Positions 1 through 10,833 of a stretch of 64,000 nt of DNA are shown one piece after another. Below the pieces are notes generated by a model. That model was not told the origin of the DNA, searched no databases, and saw only the letters and a program-made list of their open reading frames with translations. Position numbers and translations under genes: made by a program. The DNA is from Bagarius yarrelli (taxonomy: Eukaryota; Chordata; Actinopteri; Siluriformes; Sisoridae). Position 1 is the first letter of the stretch, and every line of letters starts with the position of its first letter. The stretch is taken from contig VCAZ01000153.1 of the NCBI GenBank assembly GCA_005784505.1, forward strand, positions 358,501-422,500, in the 5' to 3' direction.

Positions 1-106
1 GTTATTCTCATTCTAACCCTCGCTATCAACCACAGAAAGGGGGATGTTTATAATCACATGTTTAGTTTAGAAGTAGGTTAACATGGTAGTGTTAGAATGT
101 TGCACT

Positions 107-235
107 TACATTTACGGTATTTGGCAGGTGCCCTAAACGATTGGTGGTTAGGGGTCTTGCTCAGGGGCCCAACAATGGCAAATTGCTGGTGCTAAGACTT
201 TAACTACTGCACTACTACTTCCCCCTAACCACTGT
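107..235 (-). mobile_element. SINE-A copy, partial
   Basis: Reading the minus strand gives a degraded tRNA-like head, then the gggcccctgagcaa block and the end of the tail. On the plus strand the tail appears first as catttacggtatttggcaggtgcccta, with part of the subtail between 135 and 150 lost. The B-box region is deleted, so the copy is inactive. Confidence 0.7.
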
Positions 236-486
236 TAGCTTGATGCTTAGGAACAGTACCTATGTCAAAACTGAACAGAATGTAAAAACATCAAATCATG
301 TAAAAGGCATAAAAACACTTAAACTGTTCCTGTAACCAACAAATGTATAATCTAACTTTTAGTTTATTAAATAAACTTGAAGTTAAAGTGAAATCTGAAG
401 TTGACTTTCTGTAATGAGGAACTAAGATTAATGTAATGTTAATGGTGGACTTTGGTACCTGGGCCTTTAGTGGGGATTTACCTGAC
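236..486. other. AT-rich sequence, nothing recognised
   Basis: No repeat family or coding signal is visible. The short open frame on the minus strand here has no recognisable domain and is likely chance. Confidence 0.5.
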
Positions 487-563
487 TGATACACCTCTTA
501 ATACCACCACTATCACGTCGCAATTATAGAAACCATCAATACTATACAAACACACAATATAAC
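487..563. repeat. 80-bp block shared with 22884-22961
   Basis: This block reads cacctcttaataccaccac, then tagaaaccatcaatactata and a CA-rich end with acaatataac. It matches 22884-22961 at most positions. In both places a SINE-A lies just downstream, but in opposite orientations, so the block is probably part of an older dispersed repeat or duplication. Confidence 0.6.
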
Positions 564-752
564 ATTTACAGCATTTGGCAGATGCTCTTATCCAGATAGA
601 CTTACATTTATTTTATTTATACAACTGAGCAATTGGGGGTTAAGGGCCTTGCTCAGGTTCCCCCCAGTCATGGCTTGGTGGAGCTGGGATTCAAACCTAC
701 AATCTTCAGACTAGTAGTCCAACACCTTAACCATGAGCCACTACTCCCCCTG
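564..752 (-). mobile_element. SINE-A, near full length
   Basis: On the plus strand the order is tail (catttacagcatttggcag, cttatccagatagacttac), body (caactgagcaattggggg, ggccttgctcagg) and head (gattcaaacctacaatctt, caccttaaccatgagccacc). The minus strand is therefore the transcribed sense, with a tRNA-like A and B box. It resembles class II (Ser/Leu) tRNA. Substitutions throughout indicate an old insertion. Confidence 0.8.
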
Positions 753-2050
753 TGGGGTATAACACAGTGTGGAATTACAGACAGAGAGACATTTCATGTA
801 TTCCGGGGGGAAAACTATTTTATTAAAGCAGGAAACCCTGTTAACAACTCCAAACCTCTACACTACAACCACAATAAATATTAGGAATCAATATTCATCT
901 AATAACATCACAAAAACATTAAAGATCTAAATAAAATACATCATACATTAAAAAGCTGTAGGCCAAGGGTATCACTCATAGGCACTGGTCTGGAAGTGGG
1001 GAATAAACTCTTTCCCGCGCTGAGACATGCTAGTTATCTTCGGGGTTAACCGAACTCTCCTCACCATCTACAACTTTTCTGAAAAAGTCTGCCTTGAAAA
1101 GTCCACCCGTCAACTGTATTAATGTGTGCAGAACGTTACAGACATATTTCGCTAGTTAAACTTGACTATAACTCTGATCAACCAATCAGAGGACAGAAAA
1201 ATGCTGATGTTATTGTGGGCCAGCTAGCTGGGAGGGAAATTTAAAAAAACAGTCCAATTGTTAATATAGTTTAAGTTCCATGGGCAGCTAATCTACCATT
1301 CACATACACGTACTGGAAGCAGTGCAGCAAGAGAAACACTACAGAATGAAGAGAATAAACTGTTGGGAATAAATTAATACCATTTAATGGAAGAAATATT
1401 AGAATTTAGGTTGTAAATGAGGTCAGTGATTCTGATAGTGTTTAGAACAGCAGAGAAGAACTTGTCCTGACTGCCCACCACTAATAAGTATATACACCAA
1501 CTATAAACCAGATTAACTTCAACTTTTCTATAACCCAATTATAATTTGGTATAATTCTGTTTAGTATCTTTGATCAGTCCATAAAATGTAAACTATAAGT
1601 ATATATAGAAGTATATAGTTTAAATTTGTATAGTAACAGTGCATTGGAATAAACTTCTAGCCAAGTAACAAAACATTGAACATCAAAGCAGTGTCTTCTG
1701 TATCAGGGGGGAAAAAAGTTCGAATCATTGAAGTTCGAATAATTATCGAGCAGCTGGTCAATTACGCGACAAACATGAAAATAGCAGAAATAAAACGTGA
1801 AAGATGAAATGTAAAAGATAAGGAGAACCGCTTGGTTGCAGAACGCCGGAACTGAACTTTATTCCTTACTGATGTGAAAGATTTAATGTGGGCATGGGCG
1901 TTTTTTTAACCAATCATCACTCCTGGTTGTTAATGCGCAAATATGCTAATAAGAATGTTAAGCCAGGGTCCAGGAATGTACAGTGTGTGACATCAGATTA
2001 TGGAATTGTGGCTGTTTCAAAAAACAGCATGTGACAAAAGTTGTACTGTA
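753..2050. other. Unassigned single-copy-looking DNA
   Basis: I see no repeat family or exon. Composition is mixed, with an AT-rich part near 1500-1640 and a somewhat GC-richer part near 1000-1080 and 1740-1870. Nothing supports a gene. Confidence 0.4.
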
Positions 2051-2059
2051 ACGGGTACT

Positions 2060-2390
2060 CCACTGAGGTAAAACTTAGAGAACCCGTGTGCAGTTTATTT
2101 ACAGTGACTATATACAAGAACACCAGACAAAGAAAAAGACATGAACTAAACTTAACGGAACAGGAAAATTTATCAAAACCAGAAGCATGAACAGGTACTC
2201 TCCGGAGTGGTACATAGACAAACAATAATCCACAAAAGACAGGAATAACACAAGGGCTATAAATAAACAAAAAACAAGACACACCTGAACCAATAAACAA
2301 CCCATGACTAAACAAACCAATGAAAACAAGACACTAGGGCAAAGGGAATCACATGACAGAAAGATATAAGGGCAAAACAGGAAGTAAACA
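2060..2390 (-). mobile_element. G repeat: T-rich element ending in AATAAA (unclassified)
   Basis: The minus strand is T-rich, contains a gtcatgtgattccc segment and runs to caaataaactgcacacgggt-like sequence, a polyadenylation signal followed by ctgca. The same arrangement occurs on the plus strand at 20225-20600. Such sequence could be an LTR or the 3' end of a retroelement; no coding part is present to decide. The overlapping minus-strand open frames are its low-complexity translation and not a protein. Confidence 0.35.
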
Positions 2391-2499
2391 AAAAAGGCTG
2401 CCTAGGCTAGCTTAGCTAGCTAGCATAGCATAGTTTAGCCTAGACACAAAACAGTGAACATGAAACAAGAAAAAACAAAACAAGAACATGAAAACCTTA

Positions 2500-3410
2500 C
2501 AAGTACGTCTGAATTCTTAGGTTTTAATCAGTGATTAAAAAGTACTCAGATACCCATTACTTCCACTTGGTTTTCTGAAGTACAAAAAGTTTCGAGACAC
2601 ACCAACAGATGGCAGCACAAGGCTGCACGCAGGGCTTCCTGTGAATATGTGTGAAGCCTTGTTTAATGTAGGAAATACTGAAAAACCACAAACCTAAGCA
2701 TTAAACAACTAGATTAAAATGATACAGTAGATAAATATTATAGATATATTTATACTAATAAAGTGTGAAAAAAAGGCTGAGTTCAACTTTCGACTTTGTA
2801 ACAATAAGCCCAACACCTAGCATCTAAAAAAAAACGTGTACAGTGTGAGAGTGCTGCATATAAGAGTGAGACAAGCACAGACAGCAGGCGTTTCTGTGGG
2901 ATTTGGCTGTTTTGTGTAATTTTTTTTTTTTTTTTGATAATTTGGTCCAAGAAAACTTATTGGCAGCGTAGTGAGACTTTTTTGGAGCAGAAAGTAAAAA
3001 AACCCCCAGAAATTCCTCTGAATGCAAATAAACTCCTGCAATCTGGGAAATCATCCAGTTTTATATGAATTCTTTAGTAGAAAAAGTTTACTTAAATACT
3101 TAAATAGTTAAAAATATCAAGTGAGAAGCCATTCTGCATGTAAGACTCAACAAAACACCGCCAGATTTTGGCAGATTTCTGCCTTTCGGTTTTTGGCAAG
3201 AATTTTTATTTTAATTAAAAAAAACTTTTCGTGTAATATATTCTCACTACTTTGTACCAAAACTATCATTAAATAAATGGATAAATTCTTTCAAAAGGGT
3301 TTAATAATAAACTAGGCTAATAACCAACGCTCACTTTAGCGGCTAAATTAGTAAGAATAAGCCCATGTTGTGGAGAGAAATCACTTCCTGTCTCTATTCT
3401 AGTAGCGTAT
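2500..3410. other. AT-rich DNA with a poly-T run, nothing else recognised
   Basis: A T homopolymer of about 17 bases lies near 2919-2935 and an A-rich run near 2826. No element edges or coding sequence are visible. Confidence 0.45.
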
Positions 3411-3439
3411 TCTGAATACTACCAGTACCACAGGAAAGT

Positions 3440-3735
3440 CACACACTTTTTCCGGAGCCTGCTAGGTTTACAGCGAGTCTGGAAATTGACTTCGGTCGGA
3501 CGAGAACTGACCCCCCGACTGAGCCTGGTTTCTTCCAAGGTTTTTTTTTTTCATTTTGTCACCGATGGAGTTTTGGTTCCTTGCCGCCGTCGCCTCTGGC
3601 TTGCTTAGCTGGGGACTCTAAATTTAAGGATATCAATCAATTTGAGTGTTTTAATGAATGTTTAATATTGTTGTTTTGAAACAATCCCGATTATTAAAAG
3701 CGCTACAGAAATAAAGGTAACTTGACTTGATGGAG
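3440..3735 (+). mobile_element. D-prime dispersed repeat
   Basis: Markers in order are cggacgagaactgacccc, gactgagcctggtttcttcc, gatggagttttggttccttg, gtcgcctctggcttgcttag, and an end with gcgctacagaaataaagg then acttgactt. A second diverged copy is at 34990-35190. It shares its middle with the D repeats at 32090, 37970 and 52850. I know this as a common teleost repeat but cannot name its class; the ATAAAGG-tgacttgactt end is SINE/LINE-like. Confidence 0.65.
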
Positions 3736-3739
3736 AATG

Positions 3740-4985
3740 GAGCGGACATGGAGGAGGTTCACAGAGCCAGGGACGAAGGACTTCAGGTAGAGGAAAGCAG
3801 GAACCTGGAAATAGGTAACTAACCAACATATACAAGTTAGCGAAAGTCTAGCATAAGCTTCTCTGTTCGAGACCAGACAGTGACTGTATGTGTGAGGGAT
3901 GTGAGTGATTGTAGCGTCAGATTAGTGAATGATTTTCAGGTGCACTTGATTAGAATTCTGGTGATTGTGTGAGATGTGTGGTAGAAGGTTTGGGTGAGGA
4001 GATAGGTGTTACCATGACAGGGACCAAAAACAGATTGAAAAAAGCTCTCAGAAGATATTTTTCCAACAGCAAAGGTTGACGCAAGTATTCGTCTCAGTCA
4101 AGAAGCCAAACGAGTGTGAAATTCCTTCTATTTATTCTAGTTTTTGGAAAGTAACTTCTTCTTAATTTGCATAGTTCTAGCACATTCCAATTATGTTCGA
4201 GTAAATCTCCTAAACTGTCACTCCCACTAATTTACATTTCATTTTAAGTTACTATTATCCGTTCTTGGTTTCCTCCCTTAATTCACACTTCCTCCTGCTC
4301 CTAAAAAATTCCCATTACATTTTGAGATATCTGGTTACCCCCTTTTCAACTTTGGTGATTAAATTATCATGATTTCCAGCATTTTGCAGCTATATTAAAG
4401 GTGCTATATCCTGAATGTGTCAGAACTTTGAGGCCCTGACCAGCACATGGATCTGCTGTTGTGTGTGTGAAGCTTATAATGAAGCTTAAAATGCAATGAT
4501 GCATTTTTATTTCTATTTCTTACATTTTATTTATGCTTTATTTTTGCTTTCATTAGATTTTAATACTTCTGGCTTCTATAAACCGCTTGGTTATGTACGT
4601 TTCTTTTCTTGAAAACTTTGAAAGCCTTTTTTCATACTAATTGTACCCAACTCCAAATCCATGTCAAATTCACTCCTACCGCACAGACTGGATGACCGGG
4701 GATCACATTACTACATCATGTGTTTGATGATGATCAGTCAAATGGCTACTAAACAATGCAATGCAATTGGGATATTTTATTTGTGATATTTATATAAATA
4801 GTAATAATATTTTTGATTTCTTTAATTGGATTTGGTGCTCTGGGGGTGGGTGGCATCCCTGGTATTCGCCAATTTTGGCTAACGTAAAGGCCGGTCCGGA
4901 ATATAGTCATGGTTATATCACTCATGAAGGCACATTTGCTTGACTTAGTTTTGACCTATGCTTTAACATGCAGCCTCTGATAATT
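3740..4985. other. Unassigned DNA
   Basis: Mixed-complexity sequence, with a purine-rich start at 3735-3800 and AT-rich stretches near 4490-4560 and 4760-4820. No exon or repeat family is recognised. Confidence 0.4.
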
Positions 4986-4993
4986 TCCATCCT

Positions 4994-5065
4994 GACCAGA
5001 CTACGCCATCCAGGACCAGACTAAGCCATCCAGGACTAGACTACGCTATCCAGGACCAAACTAAA
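4994..5065. repeat. Minisatellite, 20-bp unit, about 3.6 copies
   Basis: Unit gaccagactacgccatccag is repeated head to tail at 4994, 5014, 5034 and partly at 5054, with one to three substitutions per unit. Confidence 0.9.
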
Positions 5066-5475
5066 CATTTCTAACATCCTACTACCGATATATTCACTAT
5101 CCCTCGTCTGTACATGTCTAACGCAGAGGGATCAATAATGCAGGTTAAAACTTTATTGAAGGCAGTAGAAGTACAGAAGCAGAACCAAAGACGTTAACAG
5201 GCTGAGGTCGATACACAGTAATCTTGAAGTAGCGTAGCAAACAAATCCAAATCGGCGAGACTGAATCGTGAACTAAGGAAAGCATAGATCGAAAACCAGA
5301 AGAACATGAAGACATAGAAAACGCTTAGTGAGTAGACTATATAACAATACTTTGCAACGTGCTAGATGGTGTTCTCCTGACACTGGTGTTACAGTACACA
5401 AACGTTTGGTCATATAGTGTCAGTGGGATGTCATTTTAATGCATATTAGCATTTTTATTTTATTTTCAGCTAGAA
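5066..5475. other. Unassigned DNA upstream of LINE fragment
   Basis: Nothing recognised. It could contain further decayed LINE or insertion debris, but no motif shows it. Confidence 0.4.
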
Positions 5476-5477
5476 TC

Positions 5478-5855
5478 AGGGGGGAGGTGTACAAGACAGT
5501 GGTAAGTAGCAGAGCTGAAGATGTTGATGTTTTCTTTGGGCGTGATGAGGTTGGACAGAATTAGGAATGAGTTCATCAGGTAGACGTTTCATGTTAGATG
5601 TTTTGCGGGAGAAAGTAAGGGAAGTCAGATTGAGGTGGTTTGGACATATACAGAGGAGGGACAGGGGGGATGTTAGAAATGAAGCTACCAGGCAGAAGAC
5701 CAAAGAGGAGGTATATGGATGCGATAAACGAGGACATGAAGTTAGTGGGTGTGAGTGTAGAGGATGTAGAGAATAGGGTTAGGTGGAGACAGATGATTCA
5801 CTGTGGCGACCCCTAAAAGGAAACAACCGAAAGGAGAAGAAGAAGCATTTTTATT
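5478..5855 (+). pseudogene. Non-LTR retrotransposon (LINE), reverse-transcriptase C-terminal fragment
   Basis: Across shifting frames the plus strand encodes pieces of a LINE ORF2 C-terminus: VYKTVV near 5487, SLGVMRLDRIRNE near 5534, then RLRWFGHIQRRD near 5627, and after a frameshift RRYMDAINEDMKLVGV and RVRWRQMIHCGDP near 5705-5812. The 3' end reads ctgtggcgacccctaaaagg, then cgaaaggagaagaagaag, so a GAA-type microsatellite tail is present. The conserved RT core and the endonuclease are absent, so it is 5' truncated and dead. The clade (RTE-like or L2-like) cannot be settled from this piece. A related copy lies at 19404-19885. Confidence 0.8.
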
Positions 5856-6705
5856 TTATTTTTATTTAAAAGAAAGATTTTATGTAGACCCTGTATTTAA
5901 CCTGGACTAAAGCAGGATCATGTATTAGCTCATATGCTAAAAACTTTTATATTAATATGTAAAGTGATGGTAGAGATACAGAAAAGTGGCTCTGATAGCT
6001 TTTCCATGTCTGGTTGCTTTTAGGCAAAAAAAAAAAACACAGAGTGCTTTTGTTTCTCTCGTTCTGACTGACAGAGAATCTAAGCTCGAACCAGCTGGAT
6101 AATCAGACTGGGATCTTATTTTCTATTGAGTACAAGGACAAATTCCACATCCCAATCCTTTCCCACAGTGCATATTTCATTCACGATTACGGCAACATGA
6201 TTGAGGATCATGTATTACAATTTCTTTTGTTTTGTTTTCTGCGGTCAGACATCCAATTCCCCGAGTCTGTGCTGTGTAAACAAATTTGTAAACTCGGTCT
6301 CTCTTGGTTGCTCAGGCTGTGCACAAGCATGGAGCGTATCCGGTGTATCCGGTGTTACCTGCAAAATGTTGACAACCTGATTCCATGTCCAATTATCCTG
6401 TTCATGAGTATTGTGTATTGTTGCTCACGTTTTTTTGCTTAGTTCTCATTTTGCTGTCGATGTTCTCTAAAGAGCCAGCTGGGTTAGAGGGCGGTCACAG
6501 GAGACTTCCTGCGTGTTCGATTTCTTCCAAAACTGCTGAAAATTTGGCAGCAACCAGATATGACACCACGCCGCAGGGCATTGTGGTTTTTTTGGACGAA
6601 TTAGCCAGCTTACTTAGTGATTATGCATTCACGATGTTTGCTTCCTCATTGTTAAAGATTCAACTAACAAATATTTCTGTGTTTCTCTACATATCCTAGC
6701 TTGGT
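5856..6705. other. Unassigned DNA with two chance open frames
   Basis: Two overlapping plus-strand open frames of 81 and 104 codons (6197-6699) have no recognisable domain, no supportive composition and no clear splice context. I treat them as chance. Confidence 0.45.
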
Positions 6706-6707
6706 GT

Positions 6708-6860
6708 AAAGTGCAGGGCCAGCCATTATACCATATCCATGGAGCATATAAGGAGGTTAAGGGTCTTGCTCATGGAGCTCAACATTGGCGAGGCTTGAAG
6801 CCTGATCTTCAGGCCAACAACTCAGCACCTTAACAACCTTAACCATTAAAGCCACCACTG
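6708..6860 (-). mobile_element. SINE-C, degraded
   Basis: Plus-strand order is the body remnant (gtgcagggccagccattata), the ttaagggtcttgctcatgga block and the head (aacaactcagcaccttaac, aaagccaccactgccca). This matches the better copies at 53667-53863 and 59725-60029. The typical tail is missing. Confidence 0.6.
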
Positions 6861-6909
6861 CCCAAATTTTTTCTGATGTTACTTTTTATAATCTTTAATC
6901 TAAACGCTG

Positions 6910-7092
6910 CAGTTTCTAGAGGGTCAAAACCCTGCAGAGTTAAGTTATAACCTTATTCCAAACCACAAAATATGGATTTTTTTGTAACAAAAAACTAAAA
7001 GACATTATTAGCTGGATCAGGTGCAATTAATTAGGGTTAAAGGTAAACTCTGCGGGGCGTTGGACCTCGAGGAACTGAGTTTAACACCTGTG
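6910..7092. mobile_element. Diverged hairpin MITE, same family as 7783-7975
   Basis: The outer parts are complementary in outline: cctgcagagttaagtt on the left, and aaactctgcggggcgttgg on the right after an internal gctggatcaggtgcaattaa. The centre is replaced by AT-rich sequence. The similarity to the 7.8 kb element is clear but imperfect. Confidence 0.5.
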
Positions 7093-7104
7093 AACTACAG
7101 AAAT

Positions 7105-7235
7105 ATTTATACAACTAAGCGTTAAAAGTCTTGTTCAGGAATCCAGCAGTCTGGGGTTTAGAGGTCCTGGAACTTGAACTGACAACCTTCTCATCAGCAG
7201 TCAAGCACGTCAACCAATGATCTACCAGCTTCAAA
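7105..7235 (-). mobile_element. SINE-A, partial
   Basis: Plus strand shows tttatacaactaagcgtta, gtcttgttcaggaatcca, ggaacttgaactgacaacct and caatgatctaccag, which is a reversed SINE-A body and head without the 3' tail. Confidence 0.6.
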
Positions 7236-7780
7236 TGCAAACTAACCTTTAGTCATGAAAGAATGTATATCAAGTACATGTGTAAAAACCGTAGACTTAC
7301 AGTAGGAGGTGGTAAAGGACTTTTTCTTGTTAACAATGTTCAAGAGAAGTGGCTCCACAAATAAAGCAATGCTATTTTACAGGAAGTGCTGTGTGGTTAT
7401 TCTAATCTAATGAGACAAAGCAGAGAAACACTCACACTTACACACTTCAACAGGAATCACTACTACTAATCACTAATTATGAAGCCAACCCAGTTGAAAT
7501 CAGTACCTTTCTGTCTAAAGCTCTGGTTTTCTCTTAGAAATGATGATCTTTTTTGTGGGAAAGTGTAAGTATCAGAGTTTAGGTCTATACTCCACAGCTA
7601 AGTTTTAGCAATCTGCAATAACCAGGTGACAGAATGTGACCAACTCAAAAATGTGGAGCTATAAATTCAAAAGCAGCACAATGAAGCCCTCGCGTCTGGC
7701 TATTTTTTACTGCTATTTTATTTTGATTCTTACTTGGGCTCTATCTAAAATTGCACAGTACTTGTGTTAGTATGTTCTGG
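7236..7780. other. Unassigned DNA
   Basis: No repeat family or exon recognised between the SINE-A fragment and the MITE. Confidence 0.4.
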
Positions 7781-7782
7781 TT

Positions 7783-7975
7783 CAGTGGCAGGCAATCTCC
7801 ATCCTGGAGGGTGTCCTGCAGAGTTTAGCTTCTACCCTAATCAAACGCACCTGAACCAACTAATCAAGATCTTTCTAGGTATACTTGAACCTTACAGGTA
7901 AATGTGTTGGGGCAAGCTGGAGCTAAACTCTGCAGGACACCCCGACCCTCCAGGACCGGGATTGCCCACCCTGTT
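7783..7975. mobile_element. Hairpin MITE, probably hAT-type
   Basis: The two halves are inverted repeats: ggcaggcaatctccatcct and gtcctgcagagtttagct on the left, agctaaactctgcaggacac and ggaccgggattgcccaccctg on the right. Flanks ttctggtt and ttctatat agree at five of eight positions, which fits a decayed 8-bp target duplication as hAT elements make. No coding sequence, so it is non-autonomous. Related sequences are abundant in teleosts. Confidence 0.7.
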
Positions 7976-8139
7976 CTATATAGTATGGTTATGCATAGTA
8001 TAAATGAAATTTGGATCTACTACATTTGTCATGTTGTTATAAAGAATGTGAACCTGCCACCATTCTTGGAGTATTACGCTCGGCCACTGTAATTACTGAT
8101 TGTGTAAAAAATTTTATAGGGAAAGGATTGCATTACAGG

Positions 8140-8315
8140 TATACTTATGGTATGTCCTATAAGACATTGGACTGCTAATTGGAAAATCAGGGTTTGCTTC
8201 GCAACAACATCAAGTTTTCACCTCTGGGCCCCTGAGCAAAGGCCCTGAATTGCTCAGTAAAATAATAAAAAAAATAGATAAATGTAAGTTGACCTGAATA
8301 AATGCTGTAAATCTC
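8140..8315 (+). mobile_element. SINE-A
   Basis: Head remnant gacattggactgctaattgg, B-box-like agggtttgcttcg, body gggcccctgagcaaaggccc and tail with gataaatgtaagttg and atgctgtaaat are in the expected order. The B box is mutated. Confidence 0.7.
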
Positions 8316-8480
8316 AATGCCAATAAACGGTATTACAAAAACTGGAAGGCTGCTGCCGTCATACTGTAGATCCACATGAATTGCCGGGGCAAGAATGCAT
8401 TTCAGATTCCGGAGCACCGCCTCCACTCAAATATCTCGATATCATTGCAACAGCATGTCATACTGAGCAAAGTACTGAGT

Positions 8481-8527
8481 AAGTTTCTCTGTATAAGGAC
8501 GTCTGCCAAAATGGCATGTAAATATAA
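8481..8527 (+). mobile_element. SINE-A tail fragment
   Basis: Only the 3' end remains: tctgtataaggacgtctgcc, aaaatggcatgtaaatataa. Confidence 0.6.
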
Positions 8528-9049
8528 CTTGCTAGCTAGCACTCAAGTAGTATTTAGTTTTGCTACTTGAAATAGAGCCTAATACTTTATCGTACACTTT
8601 TGCCAATGTACTGTATGTTCATCCCGTCAGCAGCTTTTCATGTTTTTTTCTTTACGACCACGTTCTCTGTTACTACCGGTAAAATGTAGACCATTACCTT
8701 AATCAATCAATCTTTAATTGTAGTCTATCTCACACTTCTCTTCCGTAGGGACATGACAGTAAAATCTTGTTCAGGAGTGACAGACACAGACAGAGTGAGA
8801 TTGATAAACAGATCAGCTCAGAGGCGACTGTGTTAGGACAGAAGTCTTCTTATCACTCTGAGCTATGCTGAAAAATATTTTATTCAAAAAGAAAAGGGTC
8901 AAGACACATTCTGAGGGTCAATTTCTTTCTGGAGTCCAGGGCCTGATTGTTTCTCCTTAACTGTCAGGGCAGACCAGGAGTTTGGGAAGTTTCTTACAGA
9001 GCTTCTTCATCATAGAAAAATACACATAGATAAATATATATTTGTAATT
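8528..9049. other. Unassigned DNA
   Basis: Nothing recognised apart from ordinary AT-rich sequence. Confidence 0.4.
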
Positions 9050-9165
9050 AATGGTAGGTGTTGGACTGCTGATTGGAAGATTGTGGTTATTCAACACCAC
9101 TAAGCTGCCACTTTGGGGCCCCTGAGCAAGGTCCTTAACCCTCAACTGCTTAGATAGATAAAAAA
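9050..9165 (+). mobile_element. SINE-A, 3' truncated
   Basis: Starts within the head (gtgttggactgctgattgg), passes gttattcaacaccactaag and gggcccctgagcaaggtcc, and stops at gcttagatagataaa where the next copy begins. Confidence 0.7.
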
Positions 9166-9172
9166 GTTACAC

Positions 9173-9320
9173 CACAAATAGCTCCGGCAAGCCACCACTG
9201 TTGGACCCCTGAGCAAGGCCCTTAACCCCCAATTGCTCAGTTGTATAACAAGGAATATTGTAAGTCGCTCTGGATAAGGGCGTCTGCCAAATACTGCAAA
9301 TGTAAATGTAAATGTAACGC
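9173..9320 (+). mobile_element. SINE-A, 5' truncated
   Basis: The body starts at ccggcaagccaccactgtt and the tail is well preserved: taagtcgctctggataaggg, cgtctgccaaatactgcaaa, then tgtaaa repeats. The head is absent. Confidence 0.8.
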
Positions 9321-9337
9321 AAATACATGCTTTCTAA

Positions 9338-9475
9338 ATATTTACATTTGCATTTTTGGCATTTGGCAGATGTTCCTATCCAGGGCGACTTACATTTATC
9401 TCTTTTAATACAACTGAGAAATCGGGGGTTAAGGGCTTTGATTAGGGGCCCCAAAGTGGCAATTGGTAGTGTTGG
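9338..9475 (-). mobile_element. SINE-A, 5' truncated, reversed
   Basis: Plus strand: catttggcagatgttcctat, ccagggcgacttacatttat, caactgagaaatcgggggtt, gattaggggccccaaagtgg. It is head to head with the following copy, so the two could pair as an inverted repeat. Confidence 0.75.
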
Positions 9476-9677
9476 AAAGTGGTGGCTTAGTGGTTAAGCT
9501 GTTAATACCAGATACCAAAAAGACAGGGGTTCCATTCCCAGCAGCACCAAGCCACCACTGCTGGTCCCCTGAGCAAGGCCCTTAACCCCCAATTGCTCAG
9601 TTGTATAAAAGAGATAAATGTAAGCTGCTCCAAATAAGGACGTCTGCCAAATGCTGGAAATGTAAATGTAAATGTAG
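9476..9677 (+). mobile_element. SINE-A, near full length
   Basis: A-box region tggcttagtggttaag, B-box-like ggggttccattcc, body gtcccctgagcaaggccc and full tail ending in three tgtaaa units. It abuts reversed copies on both sides. Confidence 0.82.
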
Positions 9678-9741
9678 AGCTGGGAATTGAATCCTCCAAT
9701 TAGCAATCAAATACCTTAACAACTTAGCTACCACTGCTAAA
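9677..9741 (-). mobile_element. SINE-A head fragment, reversed
   Basis: Plus strand shows gctgggaattgaatcctcca, cttaacaacttagctaccac, the reverse of a SINE-A head from B box to A box. Confidence 0.6.
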
Positions 9742-10775
9742 TTCACTTAGAGCTGTAAAAATGTTGTTTCTCCTAGCTACGATGATTATGAAGTATGAGG
9801 AATGTGAAGGCAGTTATTTAAAACCATAAGCACACCCATGAATACATGATGACAGCCAATGTGACATGACCCTGCTCATTAGTGGTGTGTGATGAGTGAC
9901 AGAATCGCCCGCCACCTTACATCACATGACATCGTCGTCTCCAAGCCCTTTCACTCTACACACCTTCTGAAGCGAACCCTCCCTCCCCCTTATGACATTC
10001 ATTATCATTTCATCGCTACTTTTTTTTTTTCTCATTTCTGTTCCTTTTGTTGTTTGCAATTTATTCTTATAATATATTTCGCAGACAAATTGCCATCTGT
10101 TACCAGCAACCGAGTTCCGAATTTACATACTTTTATGTGTGGAAAAAAAACTAAACAATTAAACTTTAATCAAAATTCAGTGTTTGTGTCTTGTTAGTGG
10201 AAATATGGCTTTCGTCTTTTTATAGATTTACTAAGACACGTCTGAGGTTCACTTTCAAGCTTTAAACGTAATTAGATATATCACACGATCATGACACCAG
10301 AATTGACCTGAGATCATTCACTTATTAAAGCATGTAGGCTTTCCACAAGGTTCTAGCATCTTGTAGGTTCTTTAAATAATTATCAAGCCTTTCAATCCAG
10401 AAAACTTTTTGCTTCTACATAGAACTTCTGCCATTGTTGCTTGTCAGACTGTATGAATATACAATCATCCCTATGTCATACTGTAGGATCTCAGTTGTCA
10501 CGATGTCATAAAAACAAACACACACAAGAACATTCGCCCGAAGTCAATCCGTGACACGTTCTCTCACTGAATGATAGCTAGCAGCAAACAAACACAATCT
10601 GTAGCAGTAGTTGTGCTCATGATGTAGCGGTGTGTTATCTGCGTTGTGTTGTGTTTTAAAATGGTTCTCTTCACATAAAAACTTTTATCTTTTTTTATTG
10701 CGTCTGTATAACAAAAACGAGCAGCTTGAGTACTTGTCTAGCATACACAGCGTGCGGCAGCAATGCTCGACGCAT
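9742..10775. other. Unassigned DNA
   Basis: No repeat or exon recognised. A 102-codon open frame at 9889-10197 spans a T run and has no recognisable domain; I treat it as chance. Confidence 0.4.
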
Positions 10776-10828
10776 TCTCTCTCTCTTTCTTTCTCTTTTT
10801 CTCTTTCTCTCTCTCTCGCTCTCTCTAT
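10776..10828. repeat. CT/CTTT microsatellite
   Basis: Interrupted CT repeat immediately left of the Tc1 terminus. The opposite-strand Arg/Glu-rich open frames are its translation. Confidence 0.9.
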
Positions 10829-10833
10829 AAATA

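Noticed and set aside
2060..2390. Endogenous retrovirus LTR
   Set aside because: T-rich sequence with AATAAA is suggestive, but no primer-binding site, TG/CA ends, partner LTR or retroviral gene was seen.
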